Translations under genes and position numbers: made by a program
Shown: piece after piece, positions 18,291 through 25,791 of the stretch
Layout: each line of letters begins with the position of its first letter
Numbering within the stretch: the stretch's first letter is position 1
Notes under the pieces: generated by a model
What the model was told of the DNA's origin: nothing
Databases searched by the model: none
Seen by the model: the letters and a program-made list of their open reading frames with translations, nothing else
Assembly: GCF_003226345.1 (NCBI RefSeq)
Contig: NZ_PDOF01000001.1
Coordinates: 310,001-374,000 of the forward strand
DNA: 64,000 nucleotides
Direction: 5' to 3'
From: Alteribacter lacisalsi
GTDB taxonomy: Bacteria; Bacillota; Bacilli; Bacillales; Salisediminibacteriaceae

Positions 18291-18501
18291 TATACATACA
18301 TAAAAGGAACGCTGCCCACGCAGCACCTCATCCCCAGGGATAAGTATAATAAGCGCAAAGCAGCAACTGTAATTCACGCTCAATGCCTTACGGGGGCGAG
18401 ATAAGCCGGGAATTGTAGAATTTCTTTTTCCGGAAATAAAAGGTTAAATTCCGCGGTTTGTGGAAATGGATACATAATAACCGGTCCAAGATTCTTAATC
18501 A
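18291..18501. other. Gene-free stretch before the clpX promoter
   Basis: No reading frame with a ribosome site and no tRNA or known riboswitch motif that I can recognise. GC-richer patches (CCTTACGGGGGCGAGATAAG) might fold, but I see no conserved element. Confidence 0.4.
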
Positions 18502-18530
18502 TTGACAGAGGAAAAGCGCTGCTTTATGCT
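18502..18530 (+). promoter_or_regulatory. Sigma-A promoter of clpX
   Basis: TTGACA, 17 bases, TATGCT. It leaves a ~230-base leader before clpX in which I see no CtsR operator. Confidence 0.65.
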
Positions 18531-18767
18531 GTAAAAACATCACGTGGAAAGCGTTCTGTTTCAGATGGAATGCTCTGCTGTGATACAATGAAGGCGAATG
18601 ATCAGAAGCTTTATTTTGGTTTTTCAGCCCGATTGATTTGGAGCCCCGTGATTAAAAACGGGAATGTGAACGTACAATGAGAACATACATGAAAACGAAT
18701 GACAGAACCCGGAATATCCGTCTCAATAAACTGTACGTCATTGAATAAAGACAAGGGGTGAAGCGGA

Positions 18768-20042
18768 ATGTTTAAATTTAACGAAGAAAAAGGCCAGCTC
18801 AAATGTTCATTTTGCGGCAAAACGCAGGATCAGGTCCGCAAACTTGTAGCCGGTCCTGGTGTGTATATATGTGATGAATGCATTGAGCTTTGCACCGAGA
18901 TCGTGGAAGAGGAGCTTGGAAGCGAAGAGGAAGTGGAAATGGAAGATATTCCAAAACCACAGGAAATTCGCGAAATTCTGAACGATTACGTTATCGGTCA
19001 GGACCAGGCGAAGAAATCACTGTCCGTAGCGGTATACAACCACTACAAGCGTGTAAACTCCACGCAGAAAAATGATGAAGTGGAACTTGCCAAAAGTAAC
19101 ATCTGCCTGATCGGACCGACAGGAAGCGGGAAAACCCTTCTTGCTCAAACGCTCGCGCGTATTCTGAACGTGCCGTTTGCAATTGCCGACGCTACGTCTC
19201 TTACCGAAGCAGGTTATGTAGGGGAGGATGTAGAGAATATCCTTCTCAAGCTCATCCAGTCTGCAGACTACGATGTGGAAAAGGCCGAGCGCGGCATTAT
19301 CTACATTGATGAAATCGATAAAGTAGCCCGAAAATCCGAGAACCCGTCCATTACCCGCGATGTTTCCGGTGAAGGGGTGCAGCAGGCACTGCTGAAAATT
19401 CTTGAAGGAACAACGGCAAGTGTACCGCCGCAGGGCGGTCGTAAGCATCCCCATCAGGAGTTTATCCAGATTGACACGACGAATGTCCTGTTCATCTGCG
19501 GAGGTGCCTTTGACGGGATTGAACAGATTATTAAACGCCGTCTAGGTAAAAAAGTGATCGGTTTCGGTTCCGATGCGTCTAAAGATGACCTTAAAGAAGG
19601 ACAGTATCTCGCTAAGATCCTTCCGGAAGACCTTCTGCGATACGGACTGATTCCGGAATTCATCGGACGTCTCCCGGTTATCTCAAGTCTTCGTCCCCTT
19701 GATGAAGACGCGCTGATTGAAATTCTGACCAAGCCTAAAAACGCCCTCGTTAAGCAGTACCAGAAACTGCTGGAACTTGATGACGTTGAACTGGAGTTTG
19801 AAGAAGACGCCCTCGTGGAAGTTGCCAAGCAGGCAATTGAACGGAAAACAGGTGCCCGTGGTCTTCGCTCCATCATTGAAGGTATGATGCTCGATGTGAT
19901 GTACGAACTGCCGTCCCGCGATGATATCGCCAAATGTGTGATTACGGCCGAAACCGTTCGTGAGCATGCCCGTCCACGTCTGGAAACTTCCGACGGCACG
20001 GTTGTGGATGAGAAACAGAACAAGCCAAAAGAGAGTGCGTAA
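18768..20042 (+). CDS. clpX: ATP-dependent Clp protease ATP-binding subunit ClpX
   Basis: AAA+ unfoldase that feeds substrates to ClpP. The N-terminal zinc-binding domain has CSFC at Cys13/Cys16 and CDEC at Cys35/Cys38. Walker A GPTGSGKT and Walker [10 protein letters not shown] follow, then the ClpP-docking IGF loop (KKVIGFG). The length is 424 residues. AAGGGGTGAAGCGG precedes the ATG. It is followed by a very strong hairpin. Confidence 0.97.
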   Translation: MFKFNEEKGQLKCSFCGKTQDQVRKLVAGPGVYICDECIELCTEIVEEELGSEEEVEMEDIPKPQEIREILNDYVIGQDQAKKSLSVAVYNHYKRVNSTQKNDEVELAKSNICLIGPTGSGKTLLAQTLARILNVPFAIADATSLTEAGYVGEDVENILLKLIQSADYDVEKAERGIIYIDEIDKVARKSENPSITRDVSGEGVQQALLKILEGTTASVPPQGGRKHPHQEFIQIDTTNVLFICGGAFDGIEQIIKRRLGKKVIGFGSDASKDDLKEGQYLAKILPEDLLRYGLIPEFIGRLPVISSLRPLDEDALIEILTKPKNALVKQYQKLLELDDVELEFEEDALVEVAKQAIERKTGARGLRSIIEGMMLDVMYELPSRDDIAKCVITAETVREHARPRLETSDGTVVDEKQNKPKESA

Positions 20043-20060
20043 ATAAAACGATAAGTTGCT

Positions 20061-20096
20061 ACCAAAACCCTCCGGCAGATGCCGGAGGGTTTTGGT
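20061..20096 (+). terminator. Terminator of clpX
   Basis: ACCAAAACCCTCCGGC pairs perfectly over 16 bp with GCCGGAGGGTTTTGGT around AGAT. Confidence 0.9.
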
Positions 20097-20100
20097 ATTG

Positions 20101-20280
20101 GCTGTTTTCGAACAGAGTGTTGCTATTGACCACTTTATTATGGAGTGAAAGGCGGTGACTCCAGTGGGAATAGCATCAGCGGAAGACCCCGCAGGGCGAT
20201 TTTCCCGAGGAGGCTGAAGCGATGCCCTCGGAAAGGGTCCGCCTGTAGCGGAATAAAACAACAATCTTTACGAAAACAGC
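20101..20280 (+). repeat. Full copy of the dispersed MITE-like repeat (180 bp)
   Basis: The ends are perfect 10-bp inverted repeats, GCTGTTTTCG (20101-20110) and CGAAAACAGC (20271-20280). Inside are GGCGGTGACTCCAG, AAGACCCCGCAGGG, GAGGAGGCTGAAGCGATGCC and GTCCGCCTGTAGCGG, shared with the other copies. It encodes no plausible protein. It starts four bases after the clpX terminator. Confidence 0.8.
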
Positions 20281-20330
20281 TTTGCTATTTGCTTCTGGAG
20301 GGTCATGAGGGCAGTCAACAGACCTGATGT

Positions 20331-20450
20331 ATGGAATAATATGGGTGGATTACATAATCTGAAAGGTATTTAAATAATCTGAATGATATTACATAATCCT
20401 GAGCAAAATTGCGTAATTTCGGCTGCTGATTGCATAATATCAAACGAACC
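20331..20450 (+). repeat. 20-bp-period array, (AC)ATAATCT core, six units
   Basis: Cores ATGGAATAAT, TACATAATCT, TAAATAATCT, ACATAATCCT, GCGTAATTTC and TGCATAATAT begin at 20331, 20351, 20371, 20391, 20411 and 20431, with unrelated spacers. The triplet TAA is present in every unit although the flanking bases vary. Confidence 0.7.
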
Positions 20451-20535
20451 CCATGCCTCTGCCCTTCACCTCCGGCAGACCATGGGCAGCAGCGGACTGG
20501 TACCGGTGCTAATTATTGCCTAGTGCCTGAACACA

Positions 20536-20564
20536 GGTTATCCGGGTTGCAAAAGGTCATACTA
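20536..20564 (+). promoter_or_regulatory. Candidate forespore (sigma-F/G) promoter of lonB
   Basis: GGTTA at 20536-20540 and GGTCATACTA at 20555-20564 resemble GYATA and GGNNANANTR. In B. subtilis lonB is under forespore control. The 14-base spacer is slightly short, so this is tentative. Confidence 0.45.
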
Positions 20565-20601
20565 AGCACCACAGACTTAAAGCACCGGGAGGAATTAACT
20601 C

Positions 20602-22275
20602 ATGTCATTTACTGGCTTAGCGTTTGTAATACAATTATTTTTTGGTGTTGTGATCGGCCTTTACTTCTGGAATCTTCTACGTAATCAGCGCTCTCAGCGA
20701 GTAAGCGTGGATAAAGAATCCAGAAAAGAAATGGAGCAGCTTAAGAAAATGCGGGCCGTCACTTTAAGTGAACCTCTGGCGGAAAAGGTCAGGCCTAAAT
20801 CGTTTGATGATATCGTCGGCCAGCAGGACGGAATCCGCTCTCTGCGGGCGGCTCTGTGCGGACCTAATCCCCAGCATGTGATCATCTACGGGCCGCCGGG
20901 TGTGGGGAAAACAGCTGCGGCACGCCTCGTGCTGGAAGAGGCTAAAAAGAGCAGTACAACTCCCTTTCGCAGAACTTCTGTATTTATCGAACTGGACGGA
21001 GCCACCGCCCGGTTTGATGAACGGGGGATTGCGGATCCTCTCATTGGCTCTGTCCACGACCCGATATACCAGGGAGCCGGTGCCATGGGTCAGGCGGGGA
21101 TTCCACAGCCCAAACAGGGAGCAGTAACGAAAGCTCATGGCGGCGTATTGTTTATTGACGAAATTGGGGAACTGCATTCCATTCAGATTAACAAGCTTCT
21201 TAAGGTGCTTGAAGACCGCCGCGTTTTTCTGGAAAGTGCTTATTACAGCGAGGAAAACGAGCAGATCCCTGAACACATTCATGATATTTTCAAAAACGGG
21301 CTTCCGGCTGATTTCAGACTTGTAGGTGCAACAACACGTAATCCGCAGGAAATCCCTCCGGCGATCCGGTCCCGGTGTATGGAAGTGTATTTCAGGGCCC
21401 TTACACCGATGGAAATTGAAAAGATTGCGAAGAAAGCGGCTGGCCGCATTCATACCGAGGTGGATGACCAGGTGTACAGCGTCATCGCCAAATACGCTAC
21501 GAACGGCCGGGAAGCCGTAAACATTATGCAGATTGCCGCCGGAATGGCAACTAGTGAAAACCGGACATGCATTACCGTTAGCGATGTGGAGTGGGTCATT
21601 CATTCGAGCCAGCGTGCTCCCCGTCCTGAGAGAAAAATTCATCATGAAGATAAAGTAGGTTTTGTAAACGGTCTGGCTGTGTTCGGCCCGAATCTCGGTG
21701 CGCTTCTTGAAATCGAAGTCACCGTTATGAAAAACTCGGGCAAAGGGACGATAAATATTACCGGGATCGCCGAAGAGGAAAGCACAGGCGACCAGACACG
21801 CCAGATCAAACGAAAAAGTATGGCTAAAGGTTCTGTGGAAAACGTGGTAACGGTGCTCAGGCACATGGGCATCGCCACTTACGATTACGACATTCACGTG
21901 AATTTCCCGGGAGGAGCGCCGGTGGACGGTCCGTCAGCAGGGATTTCCATTGCCACGGCCATTTATTCTTCAATTCATAAGGTTCCGGTCAGTCATAAAG
22001 TGGCCATGACAGGAGAACTGAGTATCCACGGAAACGTCAAACCGATTGGCGGCGTTGTGGCAAAGGTGGAAGCAGCCAAACAGGCCGGAGCCAGTGCCGT
22101 CATTATTCCAAAAGAAAACCTGCAGGCGATCCTGACGGAAATGGATGGCATTATGATTCATGCAGTGGAATCATTCAGCGAAGTTCTTGAACTGGCACTT
22201 AAGGGAGAAGAGATGAAGGAAGAGGAAAATGTGCTACCGGCGGCAGCCGGATCTGTGCAGGAAGCTAAAATCTGA
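20602..22275 (+). CDS. lonB: Lon-like protease LonB
   Basis: Membrane-anchored, sporulation-associated Lon-type AAA+ protease. An N-terminal hydrophobic segment (residues 3-25) precedes the ATPase module: Walker [15 protein letters not shown] and Walker B VLFIDEIGEL. The C-terminal Lon domain holds the Ser/Lys dyad in DGPSAGISIATA and GGVVAKVEAAKQAG. The 557-residue product lacks the long N-terminal substrate domain of LonA. CGGGAGGAATTAACTC precedes the ATG. It stands directly before lonA, as in B. subtilis. The tail after the Lon domain is Glu-rich. Confidence 0.95.
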   Translation: MSFTGLAFVIQLFFGVVIGLYFWNLLRNQRSQRVSVDKESRKEMEQLKKMRAVTLSEPLAEKVRPKSFDDIVGQQDGIRSLRAALCGPNPQHVIIYGPPGVGKTAAARLVLEEAKKSSTTPFRRTSVFIELDGATARFDERGIADPLIGSVHDPIYQGAGAMGQAGIPQPKQGAVTKAHGGVLFIDEIGELHSIQINKLLKVLEDRRVFLESAYYSEENEQIPEHIHDIFKNGLPADFRLVGATTRNPQEIPPAIRSRCMEVYFRALTPMEIEKIAKKAAGRIHTEVDDQVYSVIAKYATNGREAVNIMQIAAGMATSENRTCITVSDVEWVIHSSQRAPRPERKIHHEDKVGFVNGLAVFGPNLGALLEIEVTVMKNSGKGTINITGIAEEESTGDQTRQIKRKSMAKGSVENVVTVLRHMGIATYDYDIHVNFPGGAPVDGPSAGISIATAIYSSIHKVPVSHKVAMTGELSIHGNVKPIGGVVAKVEAAKQAGASAVIIPKENLQAILTEMDGIMIHAVESFSEVLELALKGEEMKEEENVLPAAAGSVQEAKI

Positions 22276-22513
22276 CATAAGAGACGGTCGTGAAGTAAGG
22301 TGGAAACATTTCTTTTTTCCCAAAAGGGCGAATGGCTCTCAGAAGAGGGGCGGGTCACATGCGGCCCGGTCCCTTTTGTTTGCCGGGATAGAGCGTGGTT
22401 TATTAGACATTGCCCAGGCAATAGGATAAAATTGAACAAGATTACATTTGTCATCGGATTCCCTTTTCAGACAGTAAAAAAGGATTTGAAATGACGTGGA
22501 GGTGGATTACATA

Positions 22514-24838
22514 ATGAGCAACAGCGAACAGCGAACGCTGCCTTTACTTCCGCTTCGGGGACTTCTCGTTTATCCGACGATGGTCCTTCATTTGGATGTA
22601 GGGAGAAATAAATCGGTTCAGGCACTTGAACGTGCCATGGTGGAAGAGCACGAAATCTTTCTCGCCACTCAAAAAGAGATCAGTGTGGATGAACCTTCTT
22701 CTGAAGATATATATCATGTGGGTACACTTGCCAAGGTAAAGCAGATGCTCAAACTTCCGAACGGCACGATCCGTGTGCTGGTTGAAGGACTCCGCCGCGG
22801 GGAAATCAGTGAGTTCCATGACCGGGATGAGTACTATGAAGCAACCATTGATGTGAGGGAGGAGCGCCATGAAGCGACTGTTGAGGAACAGGCGCTTATG
22901 CGTAACGTCCTCGAACAGTTTGAGCAGTATATTAAGCTGTCCAAGAAAATTTCTCAGGAGACGTTTGCCTCTGTTTCGGATATTATCGAGCCGGGCAGAA
23001 TGGCGGATATCATTGCCTCCCATCTGCCGCTTAAAATTGTCCAGAAGCAGGATATTCTTGAGACCCATTCTCCCGAGGAGCGCCTGAACAAGATTCTCCG
23101 TATTCTGAGCAATGAAAAGGAAGTGCTCGGGCTCGAGAAGAAGATCGGTCAGCGCGTGAAAAAGTCAATGGAAAAAACGCAGAAGGAGTACTACCTTCGC
23201 GAGCAGATGAAGGCGATTCAGAAAGAGCTTGGGGACAAGGAAGGCAAAGAAGGTGAAATTGCGGAGCTAAAAGATAAGATTGCGAAGGCGCAGATGCCGG
23301 AAGCGATCGAAGAAAAGGCGTACAAAGAGCTTGGCCGCTATGAAAAAATGCCGGCGAGCTCTGCGGAAAGCTCTGTAATCCGCAATTATATTGAATGGCT
23401 TGCCCTTATTCCATGGCACAAGGAAACGAAGGACCTCCTTGATATTCACCGTTCTGAGGAAATTCTGGACGAAGATCATTACGGGCTTGAAAAGGTGAAG
23501 GAGCGGGTGCTTGAATACCTTGCTGTTCAGGAGCTCACCAATGAGCTTAAAGGGCCGATCCTCTGTCTTGCGGGGCCTCCGGGAGTAGGGAAAACGTCCC
23601 TTGCCCGTTCGATTGCCCGGTCTCTTGACCGCAACTTTGTCCGTATGAGTCTCGGAGGTGTCCGTGACGAAGCGGAAATCCGCGGTCACCGCCGTACGTA
23701 TGTCGGCGCCATGCCGGGCCGGATTATTCAGGGCATGAAAAAGGCAGGTTCCGTGAACCCTGTTTTTCTTCTGGATGAAATTGATAAAATGGCAAACGAC
23801 TTTCGCGGCGACCCATCATCTGCGCTTCTTGAAGTGCTCGATCCGGAGCAGAACAACACGTTCAGCGATCACTTTATTGAAGAACCGTACGATCTGTCGA
23901 AAGTCATGTTCGTTACCACTGCAAACAATATCTCGCGGATCCCTGGTCCTCTGATGGACCGTATGGAAGTGATTCATATTCCGGGCTACACCGAAGTGGA
24001 GAAGCTGGAAATCGCCAAAGGATATCTTCTCCCGAAACAGATGAAGGATCACGGTCTGAACAAAAGCCGCCTTCAGGTAAAAGAGGAAGCGATTTTAAAG
24101 GCTATCCGCTACTATACGCGTGAAGCAGGTGTTCGTAATCTTGAACGCCAAATGGCCTCTCTTTGCCGGAAAGCGGCGAAGATGATCGTCTCCGGTCAGA
24201 AAAAACGGGTGGTTCTGACCGAAAACACGGTGGAACAGATGCTCGGAAAACCGAAGTTCCGCTACGGGAAGGCAGAGGAGGAGGATCAGATCGGTGCGGC
24301 GACAGGTCTTGCTTACACGACCGCCGGCGGAGATACCCTGACAATTGAGGTCAGTCTCTCACCGGGAAAAGGCAAGCTGACGCTTACCGGTAAACTGGGC
24401 GATGTGATGAAAGAGTCGGCCCAGGCGGCCTTCAGCTATATCCGGTCCAAATCGGATGAGCTGTCGATCGATCCGGCCTTTAATGAAAAAAATGATATTC
24501 ACATCCACGTACCGGAAGGCGCCATTCCGAAAGACGGTCCGTCAGCAGGGATCACGATGGCAACAGCGCTCATTTCGGCGCTAACAGACCGCCCGGTGCG
24601 AAAGGAAGTGGGCATGACCGGAGAAATTACACTTCGGGGACGTGTGCTTCCGATCGGCGGACTGAAGGAAAAATCTATGAGCGCCCACCGGGCAGGGCTC
24701 ACGACGATCATCATGCCGAAAGACAATGAGAAAGATCTTGAGGATATTCCGGAGAGCGTGAAAAAAGACTTAACATTTATCGCTGTTTCACACTTGGATG
24801 AAGTGCTGAAGCATGCATTGGCAGGGGAAAAGAAATGA
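22514..24838 (+). CDS. lonA: ATP-dependent Lon protease LonA
   Basis: General cytosolic quality-control protease. The N-terminal LAN domain starts [21 protein letters not shown] coiled-coil region ([12 protein letters not shown]) follows, then Walker [14 protein letters not shown] and Walker [10 protein letters not shown]. The proteolytic domain has catalytic Ser in [12 protein letters not shown] and Lys in [14 protein letters not shown]. The ATG at 22514 lies eight bases after GGAGGTGG, giving 774 residues; a GTG at 22496 falls upstream of that site. It overlaps engB by four bases. I see no CtsR operator upstream. Confidence 0.96.
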   Translation: MSNSEQRTLPLLPLRGLLVYPTMVLHLDVGRNKSVQALERAMVEEHEIFLATQKEISVDEPSSEDIYHVGTLAKVKQMLKLPNGTIRVLVEGLRRGEISEFHDRDEYYEATIDVREERHEATVEEQALMRNVLEQFEQYIKLSKKISQETFASVSDIIEPGRMADIIASHLPLKIVQKQDILETHSPEERLNKILRILSNEKEVLGLEKKIGQRVKKSMEKTQKEYYLREQMKAIQKELGDKEGKEGEIAELKDKIAKAQMPEAIEEKAYKELGRYEKMPASSAESSVIRNYIEWLALIPWHKETKDLLDIHRSEEILDEDHYGLEKVKERVLEYLAVQELTNELKGPILCLAGPPGVGKTSLARSIARSLDRNFVRMSLGGVRDEAEIRGHRRTYVGAMPGRIIQGMKKAGSVNPVFLLDEIDKMANDFRGDPSSALLEVLDPEQNNTFSDHFIEEPYDLSKVMFVTTANNISRIPGPLMDRMEVIHIPGYTEVEKLEIAKGYLLPKQMKDHGLNKSRLQVKEEAILKAIRYYTREAGVRNLERQMASLCRKAAKMIVSGQKKRVVLTENTVEQMLGKPKFRYGKAEEEDQIGAATGLAYTTAGGDTLTIEVSLSPGKGKLTLTGKLGDVMKESAQAAFSYIRSKSDELSIDPAFNEKNDIHIHVPEGAIPKDGPSAGITMATALISALTDRPVRKEVGMTGEITLRGRVLPIGGLKEKSMSAHRAGLTTIIMPKDNEKDLEDIPESVKKDLTFIAVSHLDEVLKHALAGEKK

Positions 24839-25422
24839 AAGTAATCGAAGCAGATCTCGTCATCAGTGCGGGGAGAGCAGACCAGTTTCCTCCGGGACCG
24901 TTCCCGGAGGTGGCACTGTCCGGGCGTTCCAACGTCGGGAAGTCATCATTTATCAATACCATTCTTGCCCGCAAGGCGCTGGCACGAACGTCCCAGCGCC
25001 CGGGGAAGACTCAGACACTGAACTTTTACAAAATTAACGACCGGTTTCACTTTGTGGACGTACCGGGTTACGGCTATGCGAAGGTGTCCAAGAAGGAACG
25101 GGATGCTTGGGGGCGCCTCATGGAAACGTATTTTGAGACCCGTGAGCAGCTCCGTGGTGTCGTCCTTCTGGTGGATGTGCGTCACAAGCCGACCGAAGAC
25201 GACCGCATGATGTACGACTGGCTGAAGCACCATGAACAGAAAGTGATCGTGGTGGCAACGAAAGCGGATAAAATTTCAAAAGGCAAACAGCAGAAGCAGC
25301 TGGCTGTGATCAAGCGTGACCTCGACGTGTCCCCGGAGGATCCGGTGGTTTTGTTCTCATCTGAGACAGGCCTGGGCAAAGACAAGGCGTGGCGTGAAAT
25401 CAGCGATGCGCTGTTCGGCTGA
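24835..25422 (+). CDS. engB: Ribosome biogenesis GTPase EngB/YsxC
   Basis: Essential TrmE-Era-like GTPase for assembly of the large ribosomal subunit. G1 is [13 protein letters not shown]3 [11 protein letters not shown]4 TKADK and G5 FSSETG; 195 residues is typical. Start and lonA stop overlap as ATGA, so the two are cotranscribed. A terminator follows. Known as ysxC in B. subtilis. Confidence 0.96.
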   Translation: MKVIEADLVISAGRADQFPPGPFPEVALSGRSNVGKSSFINTILARKALARTSQRPGKTQTLNFYKINDRFHFVDVPGYGYAKVSKKERDAWGRLMETYFETREQLRGVVLLVDVRHKPTEDDRMMYDWLKHHEQKVIVVATKADKISKGKQQKQLAVIKRDLDVSPEDPVVLFSSETGLGKDKAWREISDALFG

Positions 25423-25437
25423 AACTAGAAACTGCAG

Positions 25438-25469
25438 GAGACCCCCGGAAGATAAGGGGTCTCTTTTTT
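25438..25469 (+). terminator. Terminator of lonA-engB
   Basis: GAGACCCC pairs with GGGGTCTC, followed by six T. Confidence 0.85.
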
Positions 25470-25538
25470 CGTCTGTACTGCGAAGATTTCAAAACGGAGC
25501 TCTCAGGAAGTGATGGGGAGGGCTTAGGGTCCATTGAC

Positions 25539-25680
25539 GAAACAGCTTAAACTTTGGGTGAACCACCTTAAAATATTTTGAACTATCGTAAACCTTGGAT
25601 GAACCACCGTAAAATCATATGAACCACCTTAATCCGGCTCCCAGCCATCTTAAATCCTCCGCCAGTCCCATAAAAACAAG
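25539..25680 (+). repeat. 20/21-bp-period array, GAACCACCTTAAA core, seven units
   Basis: Units start at 25539, 25560, 25580, 25601, 25621, 25641 and 25661. The best-conserved cores are GAACCACCTTAAAA, GAACCACCGTAAAA and GAACCACCTTAATC. TAA lies at 25548, 25569, 25589, 25610, 25630, 25651 and 25671, alternating 21 and 20 bases apart, and is the only trinucleotide kept in all seven. Confidence 0.75.
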
Positions 25681-25791
25681 GTGACTTCTGCACGCATAAC
25701 GTTTGTAAAAACAATGCCGCCCTTATAGAATAGGATTAAGTTTACAAAATTTAACTTAAATAATTGTAAGTGGCGAAAGGGGAACTCTACG

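Noticed and set aside
18600-18750. Short peptide gene before clpX (ATG near 18677, 23 codons)
   Set aside because: No ribosome site and no features beyond chance for this length.
18531-18767. CtsR or CcpA operator in the clpX leader
   Set aside because: GGAAAGCGTTCTG resembles a cre site but is out of register with TGWAANCGNTNWCA, and no GGTCAAA repeats are present.
20764-21897. Long minus-strand reading frame (377 codons) opposite lonB
   Set aside because: It lies entirely inside the well-supported lonB gene, has no ribosome site and no recognisable domain.
22276-22513. Riboswitch or terminator between lonB and lonA
   Set aside because: GC-rich segments can be paired only with several mismatches, and I found no convincing promoter or conserved motif.
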